Source of the DNA: Sternotherus odoratus
Taxonomy: Eukaryota; Chordata; Testudines; Kinosternidae
Direction of reading: 5' to 3'
DNA: 64,000 nucleotides
Assembly (NCBI GenBank): GCA_032164245.1
Contig: JAVMKO010000003.1
Coordinates: forward strand, 36,393,390-36,457,389
Shown here: positions 1 to 11,837 of the stretch, piece after piece
Position numbering within the stretch: position 1 is the first letter of the stretch
Layout: the number at the start of each line of letters is the position of its first letter
Made by a program: the position numbers and the translations under genes
The notes under the pieces: model-generated
Seen by the model: only the letters and a program-made list of their open reading frames with translations
Database searches by the model: none
Told to the model about the DNA's origin: nothing

Positions 1-406
1 TGCTTTGCTGACTCAAAGCTAAATGATACTCTGCAGTATATACATGGAATCTCCAAAGGTAGAGTCCACTAGTCAAATTCAAGACCAATTTTACTCAGTT
101 GACTTCTACAGTCTCATTAATATTGTGTGTTCTGATGCTTGCTAAAACTCTTTGTACAAATGTTGGGAGGAGAGGGGAAGCTCACTTTTCCATAGCTATC
201 TGTACTTTCTTGTTCCCATCTAACTTCACCACCAAAATGAGACACCAGAAATTACTTTCAGCTCCAATGTCTGTACCAGTTCCAAAGTATCCGTAATTCT
301 AAAAAAGGTCAACGAGCCCTTTATCTACAGTCAGTCAAATGAACGGAATGTCATTGTGCCTTTTTCATAATTGCTCCACTACTGCTTTTTGTCAATGTGC
401 ATCTAT

Positions 407-437
407 AATATATATATATATATATACACACACACAT
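407..437. repeat. (TA)n(CA)n microsatellite
   Basis: About ten TA dinucleotides are followed directly by about six CA dinucleotides. Confidence 0.9.
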
Positions 438-878
438 ACACTGGCTATCACTTTAATAGCTGGGGATAACTTTCAGAAAGATTTCATGCTTTCACTAAAT
501 ATCCGTTTTAGTAATCCAATCAATTTAAATTCTAAGTAGCTTCATAAAGGCTGAAATACTTCACCTCAGAAAAACTGAAAATGGGCCGCATCAGACTATA
601 CACCAGAGGGCATCTTAATCCAAGAGGACATTTCAATCTGGTTATGTGGTGACATGGAACAGAATCTTATCCAAAGTTTTACCTTAAACTTTAGGGATTT
701 TACATTATTTTGATGCAGAAAGTGTAGAAAATTGTTAGAATTAACACCGACAGGCAGTGTTAGGTGGGCATTAGGAAAGTAGAGGGAGAACTTTCACTTT
801 TCTCTGGTAATTTGGGGTGTAACTACAAGTCTATTTTAGAATTAGTTGAAATTAGAGCGAGTCAAGAATTTTATAAAG

Positions 879-901
879 TGTGTGTGTGTGAGAGAGAGAG
901 A
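879..901. repeat. (GT)n(GA)n microsatellite
   Basis: A short GT run passes directly into a GA run. Confidence 0.85.
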
Positions 902-3900
902 ATCATGGGACATTTTAAACCAATTTATAGTTAGTTGAAATCTCTGAAATAAGTTTGAAATGTAAATTTTGGGTTTGTGAGAGAATTCTTGTCACTTTTT
1001 GACCAGATCTAGTTGCACTAACAACCAAATAAATGTAGATGGAATTGGTCTTTTAATCCAGACTTATTCAAATGAAGGTAGTAGAACAGTGTTTATAGAA
1101 AATATTTAAAGAAAACTACATGCATATGAGTCCTTTGCTTGACAAACCTTTCCCACTTGCAAGTATAAACCTTCCAGTCAACTTTTTGTGAAAAGCACTT
1201 GAGACAGCTGCTCAAAGAGATACGGTACTTCTAGAACTCTACCCCATCAGGAACTGTTCTTAGGCCAAGAGAGGGCCCACAAATTATGATGGTGTGATAT
1301 TGTGGGTTCTGTGCTATTTCTGTAGCTGGACTATGAGCAAAATGGGATTATATATGATAATCTGCAGCAGGATACAGAATCATAGCTGTGGCCAGAGAGG
1401 AAGTTGAGGCTTCCAATAACCAGCACAAGCCAAAGTACAAAAAAAGTGTGTGGAAAAAGTGGTGATTTCATTCTCCTCTGAAAAGAAGCTGAGGTGAAAC
1501 AGGAATGTTTAGCTGGAGTCTGTAGGTGGAATCATAAGGTAATTCAAGTGGCAATTATGGCAGTGGAGGAGGGAAAATGTTGAGGCACTCCTACACGGAG
1601 CTCCCATCTTGACAATGGTCAGAAAGGAAATGACTGGAATGCTCTGGGGACTCTGAAGTACCCATGTTTGGGGTATGCCAAAGTACAGGTGCATCAGAGG
1701 GTATAAAATGTATGTATTTTATAGGCCTTCTTGACACCCTCTGAAGGCACAAAATCAGTGAGTGAGAATCCTGGGTGTATAGCAGCATTAGAGAGCATTT
1801 GTTTAGATACAAATTGCATTTAAATGAAGTAAACATGATTAACTACATCCAGAAACTATTTTAATGACTTGTGATGGCATCTAGATTTTTGAGTAACTCC
1901 TTTCCCTTCCACCCTCAAATCTGTCAAACTAGGCTTATTTTTTCTCTTCCACATCCTCTTTTTCTCACTCATCCCTCAGATTACTATTTGTATTACAGTA
2001 ATCCAAGGGGCTAAATTTTCTGGATGCTTTACAAACAAAGTATTCCAGGTCCCGAAGGGCTACACTTCTTTCATTTTGACGTTCTTTTTTCTTATCTTTT
2101 CTTCTGTCTGCTACTTCCTCCATGTTCTTTTAAGAGCACAAAAATATCAGACATAATTAAAAATTATTGCAATGTTTGAAAATTATGCAGACGACTCCTC
2201 CGTCAAATGCATATTAAAGCCAGAATTATATTCTATGCCATAAAGTTAGTATTCTTAGCATACTTACGATGTGCACACACTTTAAAAAAGTTTACCATAT
2301 ATTTATTTTTTTTGGCATAACTGAAAGCAATGAGTTCCAGAAACTGGAGTGCCAAAATTATTGAAGCTGAGTACTTTCAAAGTCCCATTAAACTCTTTTG
2401 GATAAAACTTTAATTTAAAAAAAACACCACTGATTAAAATATGCATTAATTTTTGTAAATGTGTTTGGTCTCATAAGATTAGTCTCATTTCTCTAGATAT
2501 ACCTGTGTGGTAGTATGTTTCAGATTTTTAAATACAAAAAACTGGAAATAATTCTATAGAGCCTGTTAAGTAATGTAAAATTTGTGAATGTACCATAACA
2601 CCATTTTGTTTATTCTGTTGGAAATAAAATAACTGCTATTTTTCTGTCAGCATAGTGAATGACTCATAGTAATCATGTATCTAAAATGGTCTATTATACA
2701 ACCCATTGCAGTGTGACAAATTTGGTTTTTAACACTTGCTCAGCAAAAAAAGCATAACTTCCCTGATTATATAATGTAAATAGGGATGTGATAAAATAAA
2801 CAGAACTGCAATGCAATGTAAAATTTTAACTTAAAGCCTGGTTAAGGAGACAACTGCAGTTTATTGAATTTTGACACTGCAGCTTTATTTTGACCTGAAG
2901 AATAGTTCAGAATACTAGGATAATCTGGATTTGTGCTTTTTCATCTCTACAACCTTAATTGTTTTTTTAATGGAATGTGTGATAGGTTAGCTGTTTTACT
3001 ATATTCCTCATACATAATATAGCTGTTATAGTACAAAATATGATCATAAAGGGAAGTAAGTATTACAACACCTGATTTATTGGCATCCTACTGCAGTTCT
3101 CACCCCTGAGTTATTTGCCTGGGCACCCGATACAACCCAGTTGGATATCTAAGAAAGGGATCCTCAAAACCAGCAAACTGAGCAAGGAACTGATTAAGCT
3201 AAACAGGGATGAAATGCAGAGGAAGGGGACAGGCCTTAAGGCCTGGATTTCCAAAGGTATTTAGGCATCTAACTCCCATTGGTCTGGGCCTTAGGGCACC
3301 TGATTTGGCTGGAGCTAGGTGTCTATCTCTTCTCAGTTGTGCATTCTCCCCTAGAGTGAGGGGTGACCATGCTTAAGCACATTTAGTGCAAGTGTGTGTG
3401 TGCATGCACTTCTCCCTCCCTCCCACACAAAACCTACCCCATCACATTGTAACTAATAGCCCAGTGATTAGGCTCACCTGCCTAATTTGAAAAAGGGACT
3501 CAAAACTGGGTGTCCCAGCTGCATGCCATAACTGTGGGGCTATAGAACCAGTCTTTCTGTCTGCATGTCCTGGGATTTGCAGTAATTGCCACCCCCTGAC
3601 TTGAATTCCTGGAGGAAGCTCTGTAATCCTTCTCCATGAAGAAAGAATACAATTCCTAGCTCACACACAGATACATATCACATTATGCTGTACCGTCTAA
3701 ATACCCCATCTGCCATAGCAACTGGCATGTCTCAATATACTGGTTTTTGGAGCGTCCCCACTCAAGGTCTCAATTTGTCACATCCCTCTCATATTGATGC
3801 ATGTATGGAATCTGCAAGACCTATATGAACTGAAGTAATATTTACTAATATGCATGTTAAACAAATGTACACTTCAGCATCTTTCTGGAGTATGATGAAG

Positions 3901-4998
3901 GGTTAAAGAGAGAAAAGAAGCTAATATTTTAAAACAATGGTTCATTATTTTACTTTATCACACTTCAAACTGCTCTAGGTGCATACATAACAGCTAAATA
4001 CATCAATTCAAGAGCAATTACAAAATTGAATTATTAGGTTCAATAAAATTCCCATTTCCCCCACCCCTATGTCCCCAATCCATCTTCCTTAGATAAATAC
4101 TTGTACAAGTGCAAGCCTATGCAGCATGCCCTAAAACACAGTGGTCAGTGATGGAGAGAGTTCTATAGTTCAGTTAATTAATGCTAAATACTTATATCAG
4201 CTTTCCTGGGCAATTATCAGAAGCACATTAATACTACCGGTAAGTCATTTAATTTCAAATAGGAATACATAAAGGGAGAAAACAAATTAACAATTAGATC
4301 ATTTGAAAGCATGACCAAAAATTTAGCTTAAACAAAGTTGAATAAATTTAATGACCTTGGAAAAGATATCCATTTTTAAGTGTTCAGTAGCTGTGGCATA
4401 AATTTGAATCAAGTTGTTAATGGCAGCCAAAATCACTTAAATTGAGTAATATTATGCAAAATCATCAGGTAGGTTTAATGGTGGCAAATCCAGTGCCTAA
4501 ACCCAGATCCTGCAAACATTTTTACATGGGCTTAAAACTATTTGCTTGATTGTGGCCTAAAGGCAAAAGTATAAAAAGGCTGAGCAGTCACAAATAGTCA
4601 TTTGGGCACAATTTTCCAAGCTTTGGATATGCCCAAGGCTGAGAACCCTGGAAGTTGTTCACTGTAAGGGGGAAGCTTGGGTTGTAGTTTTGGAGTGGAC
4701 GTGAACTATTTTAATTTAAAAGGTTCTAAGGACTACTCCAGGGATTCTGAACAGGAAAAATTCAGAAGGATCACTTAGCCAGAGGCACAAATTACAGTGC
4801 TCAAGAATCCGTCCCTCACTTGTCTCTTGCAAGGTTGTGCATCTTTACACAAGACAACAAACCGGCCTATATCCATACACACCAAGGGTAACAGTTTATT
4901 CCAGTGAAGGACAAACCATGCCACTATCCAGTACCGCTGAGAAAATGCCCAGGAGGCAAAAAGAAACAGATGGGTTTGATTCAAACCAGTGTATATTA

Positions 4999-5712
4999 TC
5001 AGTTTTGTAGGTGAAAAGCATATACCGGCCAATAGGAGAGCAAATGAGCTGAGGCCTGGTCTCTATTTGCAATACCCACCACTGCAGGATTTTCCACAGT
5101 GTATGGTTTGATATTAGACTTTTGGGGAGATGCTGTTAGAGACATCTTAATATTTGAAGGCTGGCATAGGCTACTGCACCACTGGGGTCTCCAAATGCCT
5201 CTGCCCTCACAGCTACTGGACTTCACAACAAATGAAGGTGAAGATGGAGTTTTAGTGCAGGTAACATTTAGAGAGATGGCTACAGGCAAAGGATCACTGG
5301 GCAGCAGGGCACTGCAGTCTGGTGCAACCCATGATGGGGTTAAGGATGTGTCAATTGTTCATGTGCCTACATCACGTCTCAGAAAATGGATGAGGGACAG
5401 GAAGCATGGTGGTGTTAATACAGGCCTAGCCCGATACGTGGAATTCATAAATGTGCTCTGCACCTCCAGGTAGATACGATGGACATCAAGGGTGTACCTT
5501 GTCCCTTGAAGAACACTCATTGCCCCTTGCTGACCACAGGCCAGATTCTTCTGAAAGTGCCCATATTGTATGCTTCCTTTCCTGTTAGGTGCCCTGGTAG
5601 CAGTCCATAAAGAAGCCTTTGCCATCAGTGAGGAGTCCCTTTCTCTGGCTACTGGGGTACAGGTTTGAAAGTCTTGGAATGTGGTGTCATGAGGAGGACA
5701 GGTGGTTCTCAC
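4999..5712 (-). other. unassigned long open frame with one stop
   Basis: On the minus strand one frame stays open from 5712 to 4999 except for a single TGA near 5356-5358, giving about 236 codons. The translation is rich in Ser, Thr and Pro, and I recognise no domain in it. The opposite strand also has a 124-codon frame (5099-5473), and neither strand shows clear coding features. It may be a decayed processed copy or repeat, or simply a stop-poor stretch. I give no function. Confidence 0.2.
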
Positions 5713-5822
5713 CTCTGGAGAGGATTTCTGATGAACAAGTGTGTTCTGCTGGTTTAGCTATGGCAGAGAGAGCCAAGGAGAGGTTCCTTTTCCCTCTGAG
5801 GAGTAGATGGCATGTTGCCTAA

Positions 5823-7652
5823 GTTTCTCTGACTAGGTACAGAGCTGCTACTACTACTAATATTCATGCAAACATTTATGAAACATTCCACCAGTAGAAT
5901 CATGCATATTCCTGTCACTTACTGTTCCTTATAAATCAAATAACAGTGTCTCAGACCATCCCCCATAGCTGAATAATGAAGCCAGTGAGAGGTCCAGGTA
6001 TATAAGGGATGTAAAATTGGGCCACTAAGGAGTTCCTATCTGTATTCAAATGACATTTTATGATTGACATAATACTGTATGTGCTAAGGGATTTGAAATG
6101 AATGGATTTCAAAGTTCATTTTAAGGATGAGAGAGCCTGGTCTAGTACTCCTCACCATTCACTGCATCACCCTCCATTTACCAGGTGTGTAGCAGGAGAG
6201 GTGGGGCCCTTACTCCCAGCCCTATGCCAGTTTCAGGGGAGCTAGATCCAATACTAGCAGTAGTTTTATGCAGAGTGCTAGAAAGATCACATGTTCAGAA
6301 TACAATGCAGGGGAGACTCCTTGGAGAGGTTCCTAGGTTCAACATTTGACCTAATCTGTGATGCTTGGTTCTTTCTCTTCTTCTTCTTCTTCTTCTTCTT
6401 CCAGATGGCAGAGAAGGGTGCACAATTTATGAATAATTTAAGTATTTTAATATTTTGATGGGAAAGTTGTGGTGAAAAGATGAATCTTGCATTTTATTCT
6501 GAAGGCAGTAAGGTATGCTGTTCACTGTAATGTCTTGTGGGAGAGAGGATTTAAATCTGGATTTAAATCCTATCTCCAAGAATGTTCTGCTCAAGCTCTC
6601 ACAAGTCTCGATGCTGTAGTTGACAATTACTTGTTTCTGAAGGACAGTCAGGGAGAATATCTGAGGTCACCTGACCTAAGACTACATGGAGAATAGAATA
6701 TTGGACATTACTCACTACTTATTAGGGAATTTCTTTAGCATCTGGACTATTGGCATGATAATATCTCTTGTTGCTTATGTAGCAGGTGAGCAACAGCATG
6801 TTGAAGGAACTGGAGTTTCTACAGGGCTGTCAGGTTTCCAGTTATTTTACATTCAGATGTTGATCTCTTATGGCCTGTGCAACAGCTGGAAAGTAGTACT
6901 GTTTAGGATATGATGCACAAGATAGCTATATACAGTTGGCATTTGAGGCCATGGTATATCTCATTCTCACCTCATGGGTTTAAACAAGCTGTGAGAGCCA
7001 AGACCTTTGCAGAATGCCACAGATGAGGCAGAAAATGCATTTGTCCACCACAAGTCACCCTCTGGGATGGTTTTGAATAAGGATTTGAATCAGCACTCTA
7101 TGAACTTCCACTCATTGAAGTCATGTCTTAATCACACCATCTAAATTATATATAATACAAATGTGTATATAATGTTACACAAACATATGATGGAATATCT
7201 TGCTCAGTGGAAAATAATATAACATGGAAATAAGGAATTCAGAACAAAACCTGTTTTCTTCCTACTTGACAAGTATCCTCACAGATGTATTTGAAACACA
7301 AGGGAGACTCTCTGATAGCTTACAGATGCAGGTGGCTTTGCACATAAATCTTATTGGGGTGACATTTAAAAAAGTTTTCTGAAATTTAGTCTTACTGGTT
7401 TGACACATTTCTCCTTGCGGCCTGCTTTTCTCTAGCGATACCGATATGACAGTTTGCATCCTCTAGCAAATTTCCTGAATTAAAATGCCACTTGGGGTCA
7501 ATTGCAGCAGGTAGAACACTGAAAAACACTTCTAGAAACTGCAGTTACTTTAGACTGTGACAAAGTCAGATCTGACAGATAAGTGAGTGGTGGGAGATGG
7601 GTATATCAGCACTAGAATGGTGAAGGCCCTGCTCCCCAGGAGCCGAAAAGAG
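5823..7652. other. non-coding stretch
   Basis: Only short frames with no recognisable product. It contains a TTC microsatellite at 6376-6402. Confidence 0.55.
6376..6402. repeat. (TTC)n microsatellite
   Basis: About eight consecutive TTC triplets. Confidence 0.9.
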
Positions 7653-7660
7653 GTTACCAC

Positions 7661-7953
7661 CAGGACTGGAGCAAGGTAATTTGCTGCCCTAGGCGGTAAC
7701 TATTTTTCCACCCAAGGCAACAAGTGCAGGATGGGGTGCTGGCGGCCGAAGAGCCTTGTCCTAGTGTCCGTCAAATTGCTGCCGACAGCAACAACACGCC
7801 GCATTGATTTCGGCGGCAATTTGGCTGACACTGTTTGGCAGACAACCCCTTGAGCTGCTGCCAAATTGCCACCGAGGGGGGCAAAAAGCCACCCTCCAAA
7901 TTCTGCCACCCTAGGAGACCACCTAGGTTGCCTAATGGGTAACACCGACCCTG
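7661..7953. mobile_element. short non-autonomous hAT element
   Basis: The 293-bp element is bracketed by an exact 8-bp direct repeat GTTACCAC (7653-7660 and 7954-7961). Eight base pairs is the target duplication length of hAT transposons. The ends are imperfect inverted repeats: CAGGACTGGAGCAA on the left, and CAGGGTCGGTGTTA read inward from the right. There is no transposase frame, so it would have moved with enzyme from another element. Confidence 0.87.
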
Positions 7954-8548
7954 GTTACCACAGGTTAACTAGAGCTGCCTCAGGCCAATTAGTAGTACCA
8001 ATGACCTTTTTTAAAAAAAATCTTTTTTGGGAAGAGAGGAAGGAGGGATGAGAAACAAGCTGTAGCTGGGAAAAATGGCTTCTCCTGGGCTGAAGGCTCT
8101 CTCCCTGTAGTGAGGGAAGATGCGATGTGAGCACTCTATGCCAAGCAAACAGGAAGTGTAATTTCAAAAATTCTCAGGGCTTTAAAGGAGATGGGGCAGA
8201 CAGTTGCTTCCTTGGTATCAGGGCAGCAGAGTTGAAACTGATGACCAGAGTGGTGAGGATGGGCATGGTGGGACACCTTATGGAGGCCAATTACAGTGAT
8301 AAAATCAAGCATGATGTCTGTACTGGCATTTTGGTGACACAACTTTCATGTTAAAAGCCTTATGACTAGGCTGACCATACGTCCCGTTTTGAACGGGACA
8401 GTCCCTTTTTTACATATTTTTGGACCGTCCTGTCTTTTTGACAAAAATATCAATTTTGTCCCGTTTTTGGGGCAGGTCCCAAGCTGCTTTCTAGAGGAAG
8501 GTTCTTTCTTTTCAGGACTCGCAAGAGCTCAGGTGAAGAATCTTGCCA

Positions 8549-8633
8549 CCTAAGGACAAGTATCAGATGTCAAAATCTCCGATGAGCAAACTGCGCTCAT
8601 CGGAGATTTTGACATCTGATACTAGTCCTTAGG
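8549..8633. repeat. hairpin, 39-bp arms, 7-base loop
   Basis: 8549-8587 and 8595-8633 are reverse complements with one mismatch, separated by the loop AAACTGC. It lies inside the hAT-type element, immediately before the larger palindrome. Confidence 0.95.
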
Positions 8634-8636
8634 TAG

Positions 8637-9076
8637 GGAGAGGAGGCAGCGGACGGAGGGAGAGAGCAGGGAGGAAGAGAGGGATGGAGAAGGGGGATGG
8701 AGAGAAGGGAGGGAAGAAGGAGGAATAGCGAGAAGAGGAGGCAGCGGGCGGCGGGCTGAAGCCGACGGCGGAGCGGAGCTGTCCGGAGCCGCAGCCGGGG
8801 GCCGAGCGCGCCGGCGGGGGGGGCTGCCAGCTGGGTTTTATGAGACATAACCACATAAATTCAGTTATGTGATTATGTCTCATAAAACCCAGCCGGCAGC
8901 CCCCCCGCCGGCACGCTCGGCCCCCGGCTGCGGCTCCGGACAGCTCCGCTCCGCCCCGCCGTCGGCTTCAGCCCGCCGCCCGCTGCCTCTTCTCGCTATT
9001 CCTCCTTCTTCCCTCCTTCTCTCCATCCCCCCCTTCCTCCCTGCTCTCTCCCTCCGTCCACTGCCTCCTCTTCCAT
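8637..9076. repeat. large GC-rich palindrome, arms about 210-220 bp
   Basis: The left arm (about 8637-8858) is the reverse complement of the right arm (about 8865-9076), with a loop of about six bases (ATTCAG). The right arm is roughly 11 bp shorter because of small gaps in the purine/pyrimidine-rich part. The inner part is very GC-rich and the outer part is GA-rich on the left and CT-rich on the right. The arms produce long overlapping false open frames on both strands. Confidence 0.92.
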
Positions 9077-9312
9077 CTCCCTTCTCTCCATCCCTCCTTC
9101 TCGCTGTCCCTTGCCTCCTCCATCCCCCCTGCTCCCTACCCCCATCTCTTCTCTCATCCATCCACTCCCTTCTCACCTTCGTGCCTTCTCTCCCTCCGTC
9201 CCCTCCATCCTCTTCATCCCCCAGACCTGTTCTGCTTATTCCTCCATCCATCCCCCCCCAGTCCCCCTCTGCCTCTCCCCCCCGCCCGGCGCTGGGGGTC
9301 CCAGGTGGGGCC

Positions 9313-9480
9313 ATGGCGCTGGTCACCTCGCCCACCGAGCTGGAGTGCCTGGCCAAGCCGCTGTTCTGCTGCAAGGGGGCGCTGCGCCAGAAGGTGATCC
9401 ACGTGGTCAAGAACCACAAAGTCACCGCACGCTTGTGCAAGCAGCCCACGCTATGCAGCCACTGCACCGACCTCATCCGG
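9313..9480 (+). pseudogene. PRKCG: captured first exon of a classical protein kinase C gene
   Basis: Translation from the ATG at 9313 gives 56 codons. Its second half reads as the N-terminal part of a PKC C1A zinc-finger domain: the segment KGALRQKV, then HK, then KQPT followed by CSHC. C1 domains bind diacylglycerol and zinc; the visible His and the CSHC pair are the first zinc ligands. The open stretch ends at a GTGAGA splice-donor-like sequence, at the point where classical PKC genes end exon 1. The residues PLFC just before KGALRQK favour the gamma isoform over alpha. Several conserved positions are changed, including those after KQPT and the final Trp codon. The ATG sits in a good Kozak context. 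It lies within a transposon with no further exons, so it is a captured fragment and not a working gene. The isoform is my recollection of the family. Confidence 0.75.
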
Positions 9481-9682
9481 TGAGACCCCCCTAGAGGCCC
9501 CCCAGCCCACGTTCTGCAGCCACTGCACCGACTTCATCTGGTGAGACCCCCCTGGGACTTAGAGCCCCCCCAGACTGCCCAGAGCCCACCTAGAGCCCCC
9601 CCAGAGCCCCCAACCACCCCCCCAGCGCCCCTCAGCCCAGGTTCTGCAGCCACTGCACCGATTTCATCTGGTGAGACCCCCC
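9441..9682 (+). repeat. three copies of the PKC exon-intron junction
   Basis: The exon's last 40 or so bases, with the donor and the following C-run, appear at 9441-9490, again at about 9504-9552 and again at about 9634-9682. Copies two and three keep the conserved TTCATCTGG|TGAGA ending that copy one has lost. C-rich filler separates them. The unequal spacing (about 61 and 131 bp) suggests duplication followed by indels. Confidence 0.82.
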
Positions 9683-9750
9683 CCCCAACCCCGTCCTGTT
9701 TTTGCCATCCCAATGTCCCGTTTTTGTCTCAAGGAAATATGGTCAGCCTA

Positions 9751-10672
9751 CTTATGACTCTCATCAAGGTGGTTTTACTGTGTTACTGAAACTGAGCAGT
9801 TCCGCCACTGAAAGTGGCTTTGCAGTGTGTACACCTCCACTGTTTCACAACTTGGCAGTTTAAACAAGACTTTAGACTTGTTCTTTTGTGGAGCTGATCA
9901 GGAACTTTTCCACAAAACCTTTGTCAGAAAATACCAATTCATCAAGCAGAAACTTTTATTGGGGAAAGATTTCTCAGGTCCTTGATGTGTATATATAATA
10001 AATGTTATGAAGAGAAAGGCATTCCTGCCACCTAGAATAGCCAGTATCTCAGTGGAAAGGACACTTAGCTGGAGTGTTACACATGTAGAGACTTGAAGTT
10101 AGGTCTTCCATATCCCCAGGTCCACATCCATATCCCCAGGTCCACATCCACATCCCCACCCTTAACCACTGGGCTATCAACTATTCTAGGAGCTTCTGAT
10201 TTGTTTGTTTTTTAATGAAAAAACTTTGAAAGGTCTTGGTTTCATCACAATGAAGAATGGGAAAATTCTTGAAATTTCAAATTTTTGCAGATGGGAAAAG
10301 TTTCCCGCTTAGTTCTATTCCTCAGCTTTCTCGGCCTCATTCCTCACACTTTTTCCTTCCTTCTATCTCACATATGAAGTTGCCACATCCCCCATTCTTT
10401 CCTCCACTCATTCATTTTCTCTTCTACACACTTTCTCTGCTCATATTTCTTTGGGGCCATGAGGATTAACATGGGTCTGGCTATGTTTAGGCCTGCACAG
10501 GGGCCAAGAGACTACTCTGAGTGTAAGGGGCCCTATTGGCCTGAATAGAAGGCTTTGTACCAGGCAGGCCAAGGAGAGTAGGTGGCAAGGAACAAAAAGA
10601 AAGACACCTCTGGGCTCAGGAGGATCCACTGCCTGTGAAGAGAGAGGTTTCTTCCACTAGTGAATAACTAAG
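9751..10672. other. non-coding stretch
   Basis: No gene seen. A short direct repeat of a TCCCCAGGTCCACATCCA unit occurs near 10112-10155. Confidence 0.55.
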
Positions 10673-10808
10673 AACATAAGAACTTAAAAATGGCCATTCT
10701 GGGTCAAACTAAAGGTCCATCTAGACCAGTATCTGTCTTCTGACAGTGGCCAATGCCAAATGCTTCAGAGGGAATGAACAGAACGGGTAACCATCAAGTG
10801 ATCCATTG
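10673..10808 (-). mobile_element. CR1-type LINE 3' end fragment
   Basis: The block beginning AAGAACATAAGAAC, with GGTCCATCTAGACCAGT and GAGGGAATGAACAGAAC, matches the segment at 54340-54550 that forms the 3' end of the larger minus-strand CR1 copy. Only the 3' end is present, as is usual for 5'-truncated LINE insertions. Confidence 0.65.
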
Positions 10809-11686
10809 ATTTTAATAGGCTTTGTCTCAGTCGTTAATCTGCATGTAGCTGATTTAGTCATTGCACAGGTTTTAAGATAACTGAAAAAGTTTCTTGTTTT
10901 GCTTGTGAAATACAAATCATGCAACTCTAAAATCACTGCTGCAAATATACATAGCCATACACTATGTGAAAATAGGTAGCATGACTTTCATTGTGTCTAC
11001 AGTTGAGGTCAACAAAACCCTGTAACAATTTTTTCAAGGCTGGAAATTGTTCTAACTGTGCTGTCATCCTCTGCAAAGATTTGGTCTCAGGGGTCTGGAA
11101 AACTCCAACTTTGAAATCTTGGAGATTCCTCATTCTTTCTTTGGGGGGATGAGGGTGCATGAGAATACATGGGTTGTTTACTATAGCAACCTCACACCCA
11201 ATATAAGTAACAGGGTTTGACCTCAATCCAGCTCCTGTGCTCCAAACAGGCTCTCACTTCTGACTCTTCATCAATAAAGCTTCTCAAGAAAGCTACTCTT
11301 CAAGTATTTAGCTCTACAATATGAGAAATTTCCCACTCAACTCTCCCTTTCACTATTTCCCAAATTTCACTTTGTGTATGCAACCAGTTTTTGGTTTGGG
11401 AAGAGGAGGCAGAGAATTTTTTCTGGCACAAATCAAAAGTGCATCATGTGGAAAGCTTATCATTAGAGCTGGTGAACTTCCCCTCCATTCCGTGAACTTT
11501 CCTCCCAAATCAGAATGACATGCCAAAACTTTTCACAAAATGAAATTTTGAAAAAAACCCAACCATTTCAGGTCAATTAAAATGTATTGATTTTTAACAA
11601 TCATTTTCTTAAAATAAATTTAAAAATGAAAAGGTGGTTGAAAAAATATTGAAATGTTTTGTCCAAAACTATCAAGATGAGACTCA
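10809..11686. other. non-coding stretch
   Basis: Short frames only; nothing recognised. Confidence 0.5.
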
Positions 11687-11837
11687 AGAATAAGAGAGGT
11701 AGCCGTGTTAGTCTGGAATAGCAGAGGTAACAGAGTCCTGTGGCACCTTAAAGACTAACTATAAAGTATAGAAGCATAAGCTTTCGTGGGCTAATACCCA
11801 CTTCGTCGGATGCTAGCAGTGGAAGTGTCCAGGGGCA
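11687..11837 (-). mobile_element. Penelope-like element tail fragment
   Basis: This 151-bp piece matches the left end of the composite PLE at 59843: the GAGAGGTAGCCGTGTTAGTC start, the TGTGGCACCTTAAAGACTAAC core and the CTTTCGTGGGCTAATACCCAC stem. It is the 3' end of a 5'-truncated copy on the minus strand. I could not find a clear target duplication. Confidence 0.85.
11772..11809 (-). ncRNA. hammerhead-ribozyme-like core in PLE tail
   Basis: On the minus strand the order is CCGACGA, a GTGGG/CCCAC helix II, GAAA, then a tiny GC/GC helix III. A canonical core has CUGANGA, so the second base differs here. Helix I is not convincing, and activity of this copy is unlikely. Confidence 0.4.

Larger units (their letters stand above)
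1..4774. other. AT-rich non-coding stretch, no gene seen
   Basis: No open frame here is longer than about 85 codons and none resembles a known protein. The base composition is AT-rich throughout, with short microsatellites near 410-437 and 879-901. A piece near 3240-3500 has the repetitive look of an old interspersed element, but I cannot assign it to a family. It could be intron or intergenic DNA. Confidence 0.6.
8367..9750. mobile_element. hAT-type element carrying a PKC exon and hairpins
   Basis: The 1,384-bp element is flanked by an exact 8-bp direct repeat CTTATGAC (8359-8366 and 9751-9758). Its ends are inverted repeats: TAGGCTGACCATA on the left, and TAGGCTGACCATAT read inward from the right. 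It has no transposase. In order it holds an AT-rich left end with a CCCGTTTT motif, a 39-bp-arm hairpin, a palindrome with arms over 200 bp, a C-rich pyrimidine tract, a PKC first-exon fragment, two extra copies of that exon's 3' junction, and a right end again with CCCGTTTT. The insertion boundaries are firm; the assignment to hAT rests on the 8-bp duplication. Confidence 0.88.

Noticed and set aside
8880..9476. 198-codon minus-strand frame opposite the PKC exon
   Set aside because: It is the antisense of the palindrome and C-rich tract. Gly/Arg/Glu-rich translation follows from composition, with no domain.
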